Shown: one piece after another, positions 28,072 through 36,557 of the stretch
How positions within the stretch are numbered: the first letter of the stretch is position 1
Layout of the letters: every line of letters begins with the position of its first letter
From: Sphingomonas japonica
GTDB taxonomy: Bacteria; Pseudomonadota; Alphaproteobacteria; Sphingomonadales; Sphingomonadaceae
Assembly: GCF_006346325.1 (NCBI RefSeq)
Contig: NZ_VDYR01000001.1
Span: 992,001 to 1,056,000 of the forward strand
Direction of reading: 5' to 3'
DNA length: 64,000 nt
The notes under the pieces: model-generated
Seen by the model: the letters and a program-made list of their open reading frames with translations, nothing else
Databases searched by the model: none
What the model was told of the DNA's origin: nothing
Position numbers and translations under genes: made by a program

Positions 28072-29603
28072 CCGCTCCCGCCGTCCATTTCTGGCGCCTG
28101 CTCAAATGGGGTCGCATCCTCGCGCGCCACGGTGCGCTGCGCGGGATCGAGCGCAATCCCAACACGCCGCCCGCAGTGCGCCGCATCGTCCGCATTGCGC
28201 GGTTCGGCGCGCGCGTCCCAAAGCAGCCCGCCTACGCCGACGCGTTCCAGGCGATCGGCCCGGCGGCGATCAAGCTGGGCCAGACGCTGGCGACGCGGCC
28301 CGATATCGTCGGGGAGGAAGCGGCGCGCGACCTGCTGCGGCTGCAGGATACTTTGCCGCCTGTCCCCTATGCGGTGATCTGCGAGGCGATGAAGGCGAGC
28401 TTCGGCAAGCCGCTCGAGACCATGTTCGCGTCGATCGACGAAGTGCCGATCGGTGCCGCGTCGATCGCGCAGGTCCATGCCGCGATCACCACCGACGGAC
28501 GCAAGGTCGCGATCAAGGTGATCCGCCCGGGCGTGGAGGCGGAATTCCTGTCGGCGATCGACACCTATGAATGGGCCGCCGCGCAGATTGAGCAGATGGG
28601 CGGCGAGATTGCCCGGCTGCGACCGCGCCTCACGATCGAGACGTTCAAGCGCTGGACGCTGCGCGAACTCGATCTCAGGCGCGAAGCTGCCTCAGCATCC
28701 GAACTGCTTGACGCGATGCAGGCCGAACCGGATTTCACCGTGCCGACGATCGACTGGGCGCGCACCACCGGCCGTGTGCTGACGCTCGAATGGGTCGATG
28801 GCATCAAGCTCTCGAACCGCGCCGCGCTGATCGAAGCCGGGCATGATCTGCCGGCGCTGTCGCAGAAACTGGTCAAGGCGTTCCTGCGCCAGGCGATCGC
28901 GGAAGGCTTCTTTCACGCCGACATGCACCAGGGCAATCTGTTCGCGCTGGCCGATGGGCGGATTGCGGCGATTGATTTCGGAATCATGGGCCGGATCGAC
29001 CGGCGCGCGCGCGTGTGGCTGGCGGAAATCCTCTACGGCCTGATCACCGGCGACTATCGCCGCGTCGCCGAGATTCATTTCGAAGCCGGCTATGTTCCCG
29101 CGCACCACAATGTCGCCGAGTTCGCGACCGCGCTGCGCGCCGTCGGCGAGCCGGTGCGCGGCGTGCCGGTCAAGGACATGTCGGTCGGCACGATGCTCGA
29201 TTCGCTGTTCAACATCACCCGCGATTTCGACATGCAGACGCAGCCGCACCTGCTGCTCCTGCAAAAGACGATGGTGATGGTCGAGGGTGTGGCCACCAGC
29301 CTCGATCCCGACGTCAATCTGTGGGAAGTCGGCGCGCCGTTCATCGGCGAATGGATCCGCACCGAACTGGGCCCGGAAGCGGCGATCGCCGACCGGCTGG
29401 TCGAAGACCTGCGGACGTTCGCGCGGCTGCCGCAGCTGATTCGCAACATCGAACGCGCCTATCCCAACCCCGGCGGAGCACCCCCCGCCCCCCCGCTGCG
29501 CGAAATCGAGGTCGTGCGCGTCGGCGGCGGCTGGCGCTATGCCGCCGTGGCGGTGGCAAGCGCGGGCATCTCCGCCGCGGCAATCCTGCTGGCCACCGGA
29601 TGA
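28068..29603 (+). CDS. ubiB: UbiB family atypical kinase (ubiquinone biosynthesis)
   Basis: 511-residue ABC1/ADCK-type protein needed for ubiquinone synthesis, probably as an ATPase extracting lipid precursors. Motifs: the invariant KLGQTLATRPDI near residue 67, the A-rich loop AAASIAQVHAA-type (GAASIAQVHAAIT) near 134, FFHADMHQGNL and AAIDFGIMGRID for catalysis and metal binding. A C-terminal hydrophobic helix (YAAVAVASAGISAAAILLA) would anchor it to the inner membrane. TTG start at 28068, coupled to ubiE. Its stop overlaps the next ATG. Confidence 0.96.
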   Translation: MTAPAVHFWRLLKWGRILARHGALRGIERNPNTPPAVRRIVRIARFGARVPKQPAYADAFQAIGPAAIKLGQTLATRPDIVGEEAARDLLRLQDTLPPVPYAVICEAMKASFGKPLETMFASIDEVPIGAASIAQVHAAITTDGRKVAIKVIRPGVEAEFLSAIDTYEWAAAQIEQMGGEIARLRPRLTIETFKRWTLRELDLRREAASASELLDAMQAEPDFTVPTIDWARTTGRVLTLEWVDGIKLSNRAALIEAGHDLPALSQKLVKAFLRQAIAEGFFHADMHQGNLFALADGRIAAIDFGIMGRIDRRARVWLAEILYGLITGDYRRVAEIHFEAGYVPAHHNVAEFATALRAVGEPVRGVPVKDMSVGTMLDSLFNITRDFDMQTQPHLLLLQKTMVMVEGVATSLDPDVNLWEVGAPFIGEWIRTELGPEAAIADRLVEDLRTFARLPQLIRNIERAYPNPGGAPPAPPLREIEVVRVGGGWRYAAVAVASAGISAAAILLATG

Positions 29604-30727
29604 TCGACCTGCCCCCGCCTCCGCCTCGCGGCGACGCCCCGCTGTGGCTGGCGCGGCCGACCCGGTTTGCCCGGCTGTCGCCGCGCACGGCCCTGGCAGC
29701 AGTGTTCGTGGTAGCGATGCTGCTCGCGATCGCGGTGGCCACCGCAGACATCGACATGACCGCGTCCGCATCGGTCGGCGCTGGCGACATGACCGATCTG
29801 ATCCTGTACCAGACGATTATCGAGGGCGTCCGCGTCGGGGACAATTACTACCCGGTCGCGGTCGATGCACTGCGGGCCGGAAGTTTTCCGCTGCGCCCGT
29901 TCCTTACCTTCCGCCTGCCTACCCTTGCCGTGATGCTGGCGACGCTTTCGCCCGTCATCGTGCCGCTGCTGCAATGGGCATTGGCCGCGGCGGTCGCGGG
30001 CGCCTGGCTGTGGCGGCTGCGCCCGGCGCTGCCCCGACCGCCTGCGCGGATCGTTGCCGCGATCCTCATCGCGGGCGGAATGGTGGTGTTCGTCGATAGC
30101 GACCTTGCCGCATTCCACGAATTATGGGCGGCAATGCTAGTGGCACTGTCATTGGCGCTGCGCCGACAGGATCGCTGGATCGAGGCGGTCGCATTTGCGC
30201 TGATGGCAATGCTGGTGCGCGAGACGGCCGCACTGTTCGTGGTCATCATGGGCGCGCTCGCCTGGCTCGAAGGCGCTCGCCGCGAAGCCGCCGGCTGGGG
30301 CGCGGCGCTGGCAGTGTTCGCGATCGTTATCGGCTTTCATGCGGCAGCGGTGGGCGCGGTGACGAGCCCGCTTGATGCCGCGTCGCCCGGATGGTCGGGG
30401 CTGCACGGCTTCGGACTGTTCGTCCGGTCCGTGACGCTGGCGACCGCATTGCAGGCCCTGCCGTTGGCGCTGGCGGCGATGCTCGTGGCACTGGCGCTGC
30501 TTGGCTGGGCGGCGTGGGATGATCCGATCGCACTGCGCGCGTTGGCGACCTTCAGCGGATATGCAGCGCTGATCGGCGTGTTCGGGCGGATCGACACCTT
30601 TTACTGGGGGCTGATGGTGGCACCCATATTGCTCGTCGGCCTGGTCTTCGTTCCCGACGCTGCACGCGATCTGGCGCGCCGTGCGCTCGACAGGCGGCGG
30701 GTGCGTGTGGTTAGGACGCCGGGATGA
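29600..30727 (+). CDS. Polytopic inner-membrane protein of unknown function
   Basis: 375-residue protein with roughly nine hydrophobic helices, starting after a proline-rich head (DLPPPPPRG). A periplasmic-type loop with DLILYQTIIEGVRVGDNYYPVAVDALR after the first helix recalls the first loop of GT-C glycosyltransferases and related membrane enzymes, but I see no firm catalytic motif. It overlaps ubiB (ATGA) upstream and coaBC (ATGA) downstream. The frame is open inside ubiB; ATG 29600 is chosen because coding character starts there. Function not recognised. Confidence 0.8.
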   Translation: MIDLPPPPPRGDAPLWLARPTRFARLSPRTALAAVFVVAMLLAIAVATADIDMTASASVGAGDMTDLILYQTIIEGVRVGDNYYPVAVDALRAGSFPLRPFLTFRLPTLAVMLATLSPVIVPLLQWALAAAVAGAWLWRLRPALPRPPARIVAAILIAGGMVVFVDSDLAAFHELWAAMLVALSLALRRQDRWIEAVAFALMAMLVRETAALFVVIMGALAWLEGARREAAGWGAALAVFAIVIGFHAAAVGAVTSPLDAASPGWSGLHGFGLFVRSVTLATALQALPLALAAMLVALALLGWAAWDDPIALRALATFSGYAALIGVFGRIDTFYWGLMVAPILLVGLVFVPDAARDLARRALDRRRVRVVRTPG

Positions 30728-31902
30728 AGCGCATCCTCCTGATCGTCGGTGGCGGCATTGCGGCGTACAAGGCGTGCGAGCTGATCCGGCTGCTGCGCCG
30801 CGCGGACATCGCCGTGCGCTGCGTGCTGACCGACGGTGGAGCAAAGTTCGTTACGCCAATGACGCTAGCGGCGCTCAGCGAGACGCCGGTGCATACCAGC
30901 CTATGGGATCTGAAGGACGAGGCGGAGATGGGCCATATCCAGCTCAGCCGCGAGGCCGATCTGGTCGTCGTGGCCCCCGCCACCGCCAACCTGCTGGCAC
31001 GCATGGCGGCGGGGATCGCCGACGATCTCGCAACGACGCTGCTGCTCGCTACCGACAAACTGGTGCTGGCGGCACCCGCGATGAACGTGCGCATGTGGCA
31101 GCACGCCGCGACGCGCCGCAACGTCGCGCAGCTTCGCGGCGACGGCGTCACCGTGCTCGAACCCGACGAGGGCGCGATGGCGTGCGGCGAATATGGTCCG
31201 GGCCGTCTGCCCGAACCCGAAGCGATCTTCGCTGCCATCGAGGATGCGCTGCGCCCCGGCGAACGCCGTCTGGCCGGCAGACACATCGTCGTGACCGCCG
31301 GTCCGACGCATGAGCCGATCGACACGGTGCGGTATATCGCCAATCGATCGTCGGGGCGGCAGGGTTTCGCGATCGCGCGGGCGCTGGCGGCGCAGGGCGC
31401 GCGCGTCACACTGGTCGCCGGTCCCGTCGCGCTCGCCACGCCGGCCGGGGTTGCGCGGATCGATGTCGAAACCGCGCTCCAAATGCGCGACGCCGTGAAC
31501 GCGGCGATGCCGGCGGACTGCGCGGTGATGGTCGCCGCGGTCGCCGACTGGCGCAGCGCCGATCCGGCGACGAACAAGCTCAAGAAGGACATCGGCGCGC
31601 CCGACCTGACGTTGGTCGCGAATCCCGATATCCTCGCCGAACTCGCGGTGCATCCGAACCGTCCGCAGCTGCTGATCGGTTTCGCCGCCGAAACCGACCG
31701 GGTCGTCGAACATGCGGTTGCGAAACGGCAGCGCAAGCAGGCGGACTGGATCGTCGCCAACGACGTGTCGGGCGACGTGATGGGAGGGGAGGAAAACGCT
31801 GTTCACCTGGTCACCCCCGAAGGTGTCGAGACCTGGGCGCGGGCACGCAAGGATGCGATCGCCAGGCGGCTCGCCGATCGGATCGCCGATGCGCTGGGCT
31901 AA
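30724..31902 (+). CDS. coaBC: Bifunctional CoaBC (phosphopantothenoylcysteine decarboxylase/synthetase)
   Basis: 392-residue two-domain enzyme of coenzyme A synthesis. The N-terminal flavin-dependent CoaC half has GGGIAAYKACELIR, the active-site His in MGHIQLSREAD, the substrate clamp PAMNVRMW and the catalytic Cys in MACGEYGPGRL (near 158). The C-terminal CoaB half (from about 185) has VTAGPTHEPIDTVRYIANRSSG, KLKKD and NDVSGDVMGGEEN. Overlaps both neighbours; the downstream gene begins 14 bases before its end. Confidence 0.97.
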   Translation: MKRILLIVGGGIAAYKACELIRLLRRADIAVRCVLTDGGAKFVTPMTLAALSETPVHTSLWDLKDEAEMGHIQLSREADLVVVAPATANLLARMAAGIADDLATTLLLATDKLVLAAPAMNVRMWQHAATRRNVAQLRGDGVTVLEPDEGAMACGEYGPGRLPEPEAIFAAIEDALRPGERRLAGRHIVVTAGPTHEPIDTVRYIANRSSGRQGFAIARALAAQGARVTLVAGPVALATPAGVARIDVETALQMRDAVNAAMPADCAVMVAAVADWRSADPATNKLKKDIGAPDLTLVANPDILAELAVHPNRPQLLIGFAAETDRVVEHAVAKRQRKQADWIVANDVSGDVMGGEENAVHLVTPEGVETWARARKDAIARRLADRIADALG

Positions 31903-32641
31903 TTCGGCGCTTGCCGCGCTGCTGCTGCTTGGCGGTTGCGCGCAGCTGCCCGGACCGGGGCGATCCGCCGCGACTCCGCTGCCGATCGAGGTCTATGGCC
32001 CGAAGCGCGGGTCCGACGTGCGAACTGTCGTCGCCATCGTCGACGGTGGCGACGGCATGAATGCCGAACGCTCCGCCTTCGCGCGCAATGCGTCGCAGCA
32101 GCTGCCCGACAGCGCCGCCGTTACCATCCTTCCCCCGATCGCCGGCGGCGGCAGCGAGGAGACGCTGTCGATCGGGCGCATCCGGGCGATCGGCGCGACA
32201 CTGGCGGTGCTGCGCCAGCGCTATCCCTCAGCCAGGCTCGTCTTGCTCGGCGACGCCACTGGGGCGGCGCTGGCCGCCGATGTAGCGGGGACGCACCACG
32301 CGCTGATCGACGGGCTGGTGCTGCTGTCCTGCCCTTGCACCTTGCCCGAATGGCGCGAGCATAATGGCGGCACCGTATCGACCGGCGCGCCCGACCTCGA
32401 TCCGCTACTGACCGCGGGAGGCATCGAGCCCGACATGCGGGCCGCCATTCTGGTCGGCGCTTCCGACGAGCGCACCCCGGTGCGCTTTTCGCGTGCCTAT
32501 GCCGAAGCACTGGCACTGCGCGGGATCGCCACCGATTTCCGCGTCTTGCCGGGTCAGACCCACGATATCCTCGGCGCCCCCGAGACGCTCGATGCGGTGC
32601 GACGCATTGTCGCATCGCTCAGCGGACTACAGCCGACATGA
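31889..32641 (+). CDS. Alpha/beta-hydrolase-fold lipoprotein lacking the nucleophile
   Basis: 250-residue protein. The signal peptide ends with lipobox LLGGC (Cys17). The rest reads as an alpha/beta hydrolase: strand [11 protein letters not shown], the nucleophile-elbow region [16 protein letters not shown], then VGASDERTP for the acid and PGQTHDIL for the histidine. At the elbow the usual G-x-S-x-G is G-D-A-T-G, so Ala replaces Ser and ordinary hydrolase chemistry looks impossible. It may be a binding protein (inference). ATG 31889 gives the signal peptide directly; 31823 is an in-frame alternative inside coaBC. Coupled to dut (ATGA). Confidence 0.75.
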   Translation: MRWANSALAALLLLGGCAQLPGPGRSAATPLPIEVYGPKRGSDVRTVVAIVDGGDGMNAERSAFARNASQQLPDSAAVTILPPIAGGGSEETLSIGRIRAIGATLAVLRQRYPSARLVLLGDATGAALAADVAGTHHALIDGLVLLSCPCTLPEWREHNGGTVSTGAPDLDPLLTAGGIEPDMRAAILVGASDERTPVRFSRAYAEALALRGIATDFRVLPGQTHDILGAPETLDAVRRIVASLSGLQPT

Positions 32642-33084
32642 CGGCGCCGATCACGATCGCACTGCAGCGCCTGCCGCATGGCGAAGGATTGCCGCTGCCG
32701 CGCTACGCAACCAGCGGGGCGGCCGGGATGGACATCGTCGCCGCCGAGGATCTCGACCTGGCGCCGGGTGCGCGCCGTGCAGTCGCGTCCGGCTTCGCGA
32801 TCGCAATTCCTTCAGGGTATGAAGTCCAGGTGCGGCCGCGTTCCGGGCTCGCGCTTAAGCACGGCATCACTTGCCTCAACACCCCGGGAACGATCGACAG
32901 CGACTATCGCGGCGAAGTGAAGGTCATCCTCGCCAATCTGGGGGCCGATCCGTTTGCCATCCGCCGCGGCGATCGCATCGCGCAGCTCGTGCCTGCCCCA
33001 GTCCAGCGTGCGGTGCTGACAGAGGTCGCCGCGCTCGACGAAACCGAGCGCGGTGCAGACGGCTTCGGATCGACCGGACAATGA
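32638..33084 (+). CDS. dut: Deoxyuridine 5'-triphosphate nucleotidohydrolase
   Basis: 148-residue trimeric dUTPase that hydrolyses dUTP to dUMP. All five motifs are present: [43 protein letters not shown] and the C-terminal GADGFGSTG arm that closes the active site. Overlaps the lipoprotein gene before it and the hypothetical gene after it by 4 bases each. Confidence 0.98.
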   Translation: MTAPITIALQRLPHGEGLPLPRYATSGAAGMDIVAAEDLDLAPGARRAVASGFAIAIPSGYEVQVRPRSGLALKHGITCLNTPGTIDSDYRGEVKVILANLGADPFAIRRGDRIAQLVPAPVQRAVLTEVAALDETERGADGFGSTGQ

Positions 33085-33482
33085 TCGCGGCGCTCGCCCT
33101 GATGTTCGAAGCGGCGCAATTGATCGCGCCGGGGCGTCAGTCGGTAATCGACTGGCGCGCACTGCCGATGCTACCGTATCGCCAGGCACCCACGTTGCCA
33201 CCCGCGGTTCATGATTATGTCGCACGCGAGACCGCAATCCGAGCCTGTCCGGTAACCCGGCGCGCCGACGGACAGGCGACGGTGCAGGCCGATGTCGCGG
33301 TGCTGGTCGGCGAAGACGGAGCGATCCGCGTGATCATTCCGCGCGCGATTGACTGCCCGACCGTCGAACAGTTCGCCGTCGGCTTCGTCAAGAGCAGCGC
33401 CCGCGACAACCTGCGCGCGCAAAGTCTGCGCAGCGAGGGCGGCTGGTATCGCGCCACCTTGGTCTTCAATTGGCGCGAGTGA
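33081..33482 (+). CDS. Hypothetical protein with possible signal peptide
   Basis: 133-residue protein not recognised. A short hydrophobic start ([18 protein letters not shown]) could be a signal peptide. The body holds two cysteines (RACPVTRR and [13 protein letters not shown]) and ends in a beta-rich [19 protein letters not shown] strand ([14 protein letters not shown]), reminiscent of TonB-C-like folds (weak). Coupled by overlap to dut upstream and moeB downstream. Confidence 0.65.
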   Translation: MIAALALMFEAAQLIAPGRQSVIDWRALPMLPYRQAPTLPPAVHDYVARETAIRACPVTRRADGQATVQADVAVLVGEDGAIRVIIPRAIDCPTVEQFAVGFVKSSARDNLRAQSLRSEGGWYRATLVFNWRE

Positions 33483-34237
33483 CCCTCAGCGACGATCAGC
33501 TTGAGCGCTATGCACGGCATATCGTGCTCAAGGAGATCGGTGCCGCGGGCCAGAGGGCGCTGCTGGAAGCCCATGTCGCGATCGTCGGTGCGGGCGGTAT
33601 CGGCGCACCGGTGCTGCAATATCTCGCCGCGGCAGGGATCGGCCGGATCACGCTGATCGATGACGACCGGGTCGAGACGTCCAACCTCCAGCGGCAAATC
33701 GTGTTCGGGACGGGCGACATCGGACGCCCGAAAGTCGCCGCGGCAAGCGAAGCCATCGCGCGCCAGGCGCCCGACACCGCGATCACTGCGGTGGCCGAGC
33801 GCATCGGCACGGCCAACGCCGCGGCGCTGCTCGCGGGCGCCGACGTGATCGTCGATGGCACCGACAATTTCGCGACGCGCCTGGCGGTCGCCGACGCGGC
33901 GCTGGCGCTGCGCATCCCCCTGGTTGCCGCCGCGGTCGGGGAGTTCGAAGGCCAGATCGGCGTGTTTCGCGGGTGGGAGCCAGCGCTGCCCTGTTACCGC
34001 TGCTGGGTGGGCGATGCCCCCGAACGGCCCGATGTCAGCTGCGCGGCCTCCGGCGTGCTGGGCGCGCTGACCGGTGTGGTGGGCAGTCTCGCAGCGATCG
34101 AGACGATTCGCGCGCTCGTGCCATTCGGTGAAGACCCGGCGGGAACGATACTCCTCTGTGACCTGCTGGCGCTGCGCTTTCGCACGATCGCCCTGCCCGC
34201 CGACCCGGGCTGCCGCGCATGCGGCGGATCGCGATGA
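33479..34237 (+). CDS. moeB: MoeB/ThiF-family adenylyltransferase
   Basis: 252-residue E1-like enzyme that adenylates the C-terminus of MoaD- or ThiS-type carrier proteins. It has the family opening LERYARHIVLKEIGAAGQ, the nucleotide loop VGAGGIGAPVLQYLAAAGIG, DDDRVETSNLQRQ, the Asp in DGTDNF, and two zinc-binding CxxC pairs, CYRC near 169 and CRAC near the end. GTG 33479 overlaps the upstream TGA; a TTG at 33470 is the alternative. No rhodanese domain. Whether the partner is MoaD or ThiS cannot be told from this window. Confidence 0.88.
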   Translation: MTLSDDQLERYARHIVLKEIGAAGQRALLEAHVAIVGAGGIGAPVLQYLAAAGIGRITLIDDDRVETSNLQRQIVFGTGDIGRPKVAAASEAIARQAPDTAITAVAERIGTANAAALLAGADVIVDGTDNFATRLAVADAALALRIPLVAAAVGEFEGQIGVFRGWEPALPCYRCWVGDAPERPDVSCAASGVLGALTGVVGSLAAIETIRALVPFGEDPAGTILLCDLLALRFRTIALPADPGCRACGGSR

Positions 34238-34554
34238 GCGGCCTGACGATCCTGATCATCAGTGCCGACCGCGAGCGGGGGCATGCTGCACTGCTGACCG
34301 CGCTCGCCGCCGCAGCGCTCGGCACTTCGGTGCGCATGTTCTTTCAGGGCCATTCGGTACGCCTGCTCCAGCCCGGGGCCGAGCTGACGCCGCTGCTCGC
34401 AGAGACGAAAGCGGCCGGCGTGAAGCTGGTCGCCTGCCAGACAGGCCTGGCCGATGCGCGCGTCCCCTTCGACGCGCTGATCGAGGGTGTCGAACCGGGC
34501 GGGCTTGTAAGCATGCTCGCGGACGGTCCTCACGACCGGCTGCTTGCCTTCTGA
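34234..34554 (+). CDS. DsrE/DsrF-like family protein
   Basis: 106-residue small alpha/beta protein. ISADRERGHAALLTALAAAALGTSVRMFFQG is the usual DsrE nucleotide-fold-like start, with a single conserved-looking Cys in LVACQTGLADA (near 69). DsrE proteins relay persulfide sulfur. Coupling to the MoeB-like gene (ATGA) fits a sulfur-carrier role, but this is inference from context. Last gene of the long ubiE-to-dsrE run. Confidence 0.75.
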   Translation: MSGLTILIISADRERGHAALLTALAAAALGTSVRMFFQGHSVRLLQPGAELTPLLAETKAAGVKLVACQTGLADARVPFDALIEGVEPGGLVSMLADGPHDRLLAF

Positions 34555-34574
34555 CGCGGCACCCGGCCCTTGTC

Positions 34575-35018
34575 CTAGACCAGCGCCTCCAGCAACCCGA
34601 TCAGAGGGCGGTCGGCCGGCGGCATGTCCAAGCGGTGCAGCGCCACCGGGCGATGCCATGCCAGCGCACTGGCTGCCAGCGGTTGCGGCTGTCCCGACCA
34701 TTTGCGGCAGACATATAGCAACAGCACCAGATGTCCGTCCGCGCCGGTCGCCCGGCTCGCAAAGATCGCCGGGGCAAGGCAGGATTGCTCGACATCGAGC
34801 GCCAGTTCCTCGGACAGTTCGCGGATCAGTGCCGCTTCCGGCGCTTCGTGGCGCTCGACCTTGCCGCCGGGAAACTCCCATAAGCCGGCATGCGCCTTTC
34901 CGGGCGGCCGCTGCTGCACCAGCGCCCGTCCGTCGGCGTCGATCAGCGCGGCTGCCACCACCAGCGAAATCTTGACCGGGGCGGTCCGCGGCAGCGGTTC
35001 GTTAACGCTTTTGCTCAT
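34575..35018 (-). CDS. NUDIX hydrolase, MutT-like
   Basis: 147-residue protein with a full Nudix box: GLWEFPGGKVERHEAPEAAL followed by IRELSEELAL, giving the Mg-binding GX5EX7REUXEEXGU pattern (last Gly replaced by Ala). Similar in length to MutT, which removes 8-oxo-dGTP. It begins VAAALIDADGRALVQQRPPGK, as MutT proteins do. ATG 35018 lies only 13 bases from the divergent pilin start. Confidence 0.88.
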   Translation of the reverse strand: MSKSVNEPLPRTAPVKISLVVAAALIDADGRALVQQRPPGKAHAGLWEFPGGKVERHEAPEAALIRELSEELALDVEQSCLAPAIFASRATGADGHLVLLLYVCRKWSGQPQPLAASALAWHRPVALHRLDMPPADRPLIGLLEALV

Positions 35019-35031
35019 AGAAAGGCGACCC

Positions 35032-35238
35032 ATGACCGGGGAAGATTCCACCGTGCGACCAGAACGCCCCCGCCTGCCCGCGATCCTGCGCGATCGCAAG
35101 GGCGCGACCGCCGTCGAATACGGCCTCATCGTCGCACTGATCGTGATCGCCATCATTGCCAGCATTCAGGGCGTCGCAAGCGCGACGATCGGCATGTGGG
35201 ACGATGTCGATACCAAGGTCACCGAAGCGACGACCTGA
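35032..35238 (+). CDS. Flp/Fap-type pilin subunit
   Basis: 68-residue pilin precursor. A charged leader (DRKG, cleavage expected after Gly) precedes ATAVEYGLIVALIVIAIIAS, the Flp signature with Glu at +5 and Tyr at +6 of the mature chain. The leader is about 24 residues, longer than in the second pilin. Flp pilins form Tad pili for surface attachment; no tad/cpa assembly gene is in this window. Confidence 0.9.
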   Translation: MTGEDSTVRPERPRLPAILRDRKGATAVEYGLIVALIVIAIIASIQGVASATIGMWDDVDTKVTEATT

Positions 35239-35275
35239 CCGCCGAGAAAAACGTCGGTCCTTAAACCTTTTCTCA

Positions 35276-35329
35276 ACCAGCACGGCGCTACGCATGGCGT
35301 GCTGGTCGGGAGCTCCCGGTTCAGCCGGG
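35276..35329 (+). promoter_or_regulatory. Structured leader before the second pilin gene
   Basis: Two hairpins in the 122-base gap between the pilin genes: ACCAGCACG / CGTGCTGGT at 35276-35306 and CCCGG-TTCAG-CCGGG at 35315-35329. GGGAGCTCCC at 35308-35317 would compete with the second. No match to a riboswitch class I know. It could set mRNA stability or the ratio of the two pilins. Confidence 0.4.
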
Positions 35330-35360
35330 TAACGAAGCAGTTGGATCGATGGAGACCGGA

Positions 35361-35534
35361 ATGACTCAGATTCGCAAGATTATTGGTAACAAGAAGGGCG
35401 CCACCGCAATCGAGTACGGCCTGATCGCCGCACTGATCGCAGTCGCCGCAATCGCCGCCATGCAGGGCCTCGGCACCAACCTGAAGAACACGTTCAACAA
35501 CGTGTCGTCGAACATGGTTGTGACGGGCGGCTAA
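35361..35534 (+). CDS. Flp family type IVb pilin
   Basis: 57-residue pilin: MTQIRKIIGNKKG leader, then ATAIEYGLIAALIAVAAIAAM, with the conserved Glu-Tyr pair right after the processing site, and a short polar tail ending VVTGG. This is the canonical Flp major-pilin layout. ATG 35361 follows GGAGACC; an in-frame ATG at 35349 would add four residues. Followed by a strong terminator. Confidence 0.93.
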   Translation: MTQIRKIIGNKKGATAIEYGLIAALIAVAAIAAMQGLGTNLKNTFNNVSSNMVVTGG

Positions 35535-35556
35535 TCTCGACGTCGAATGGGAAAGC

Positions 35557-35591
35557 GGGCGTCGGAGGCAACTCCGGCGCCCGTCCGCTTT
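35557..35591. terminator. Terminator between the pilin and accA genes
   Basis: Eleven-pair stem GGGCGTCGGAG / CTCCGGCGCCC (one U-G pair) capped by a GCAA tetraloop at 35568-35571 and flanked by AAAGC and GCTTT. It lies 23 bases after the pilin stop, between convergent genes, so it may serve both directions. Confidence 0.8.
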
Positions 35592-35597
35592 GGGGGA

Positions 35598-36545
35598 TCA
35601 GACGCGGCCCATCTTGAGGAACTTGCTACGTCGGTCGCGCCGAAGCGCGTCCGCGGACAGCGGCTCCAGCGCGGCCAGTTCCGCCTCGATCGCATCGCCC
35701 AGCGCGGCGATAGCCGCGGCAGGATCGCGATGCGCTCCGCCCAGCGGCTCGCGCACGATCGCGTCGATCACGCCCAGCGCCTTCAGATCCTGCGCGGTAA
35801 CCTTCATCGCTTCCGCCGCATCGGCGGCCTTGTCGGCGGTGCGCCACAGGATCGACGCGCAGCCTTCGGGCGAGATCACCGAATAGACCGCATGTTCCAG
35901 CATCAGCACGCGGTTGCCGCTGGCCAGCGCGATTGCGCCGCCTGATCCGCCCTCGCCCAGGATCGAGGCAATCAGCGGCACGCCCAGCGCCAGGGATTGC
36001 TCGGTCGAGCGGGCGATCGCCTCGGCCTGCCCGCGCTCCTCGGCCTGGACGCCCGGAAACGCGCCCGAAGTGTCCACCAGCGTCACCACCGGCAGCCCGA
36101 AGCGGTCGGCGAGCTGCATCAACCGGATAGCCTTGCGATAGCCCTCGGGCTTGCCCATGCCGAAATTATGCTTGAGCCGCGTCGCGGTATCGCTGCCCTT
36201 TTCGTGCCCGATCACCATCACCCGCCGCCCGCGCAACGTGCCGAGTCCGCCCAGGATCGCCTGGTCGTCGGCAAAAGCGCGATCTCCGCCCAGCGGCAGG
36301 AAATCGTCGATCAAGGCGGTGACGTAATCGAGGAAATGCGGGCGTTCGGGATGCCGGGCGACCTGCGTCTTCTGCCATGGCGTCAGCCGAAGGTAGGTAT
36401 CGCGCAGCATCTTGTCGGACTTGACCTGCAGCTTGCCGACCTCGGCATCGATGTCCATCGCGCCGCCGTTGGCGGTTTCGCGCAGTTCATCGATCCGGCC
36501 CTGAAGCTCGGCGATCGGCTTTTCGAAATCGAGAAAGGTTGCCAT
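35598..36545 (-). CDS. accA: Acetyl-CoA carboxylase carboxyltransferase subunit alpha
   Basis: 315-residue partner of AccD. It begins [19 protein letters not shown] and contains [45 protein letters not shown] and [14 protein letters not shown], the crotonase-fold oxyanion segments. Length is standard. Twelve bases downstream of xerD on the same strand. Confidence 0.98.
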   Translation of the reverse strand: MATFLDFEKPIAELQGRIDELRETANGGAMDIDAEVGKLQVKSDKMLRDTYLRLTPWQKTQVARHPERPHFLDYVTALIDDFLPLGGDRAFADDQAILGGLGTLRGRRVMVIGHEKGSDTATRLKHNFGMGKPEGYRKAIRLMQLADRFGLPVVTLVDTSGAFPGVQAEERGQAEAIARSTEQSLALGVPLIASILGEGGSGGAIALASGNRVLMLEHAVYSVISPEGCASILWRTADKAADAAEAMKVTAQDLKALGVIDAIVREPLGGAHRDPAAAIAALGDAIEAELAALEPLSADALRRDRRSKFLKMGRV

Positions 36546-36557
36546 CAGGCCGGTCGG

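Noticed and set aside
35276..35329. A cyclic-di-GMP riboswitch before the pilin gene
   Set aside because: The conserved GEMM-type core around the ligand pocket is missing; only two generic hairpins are seen.
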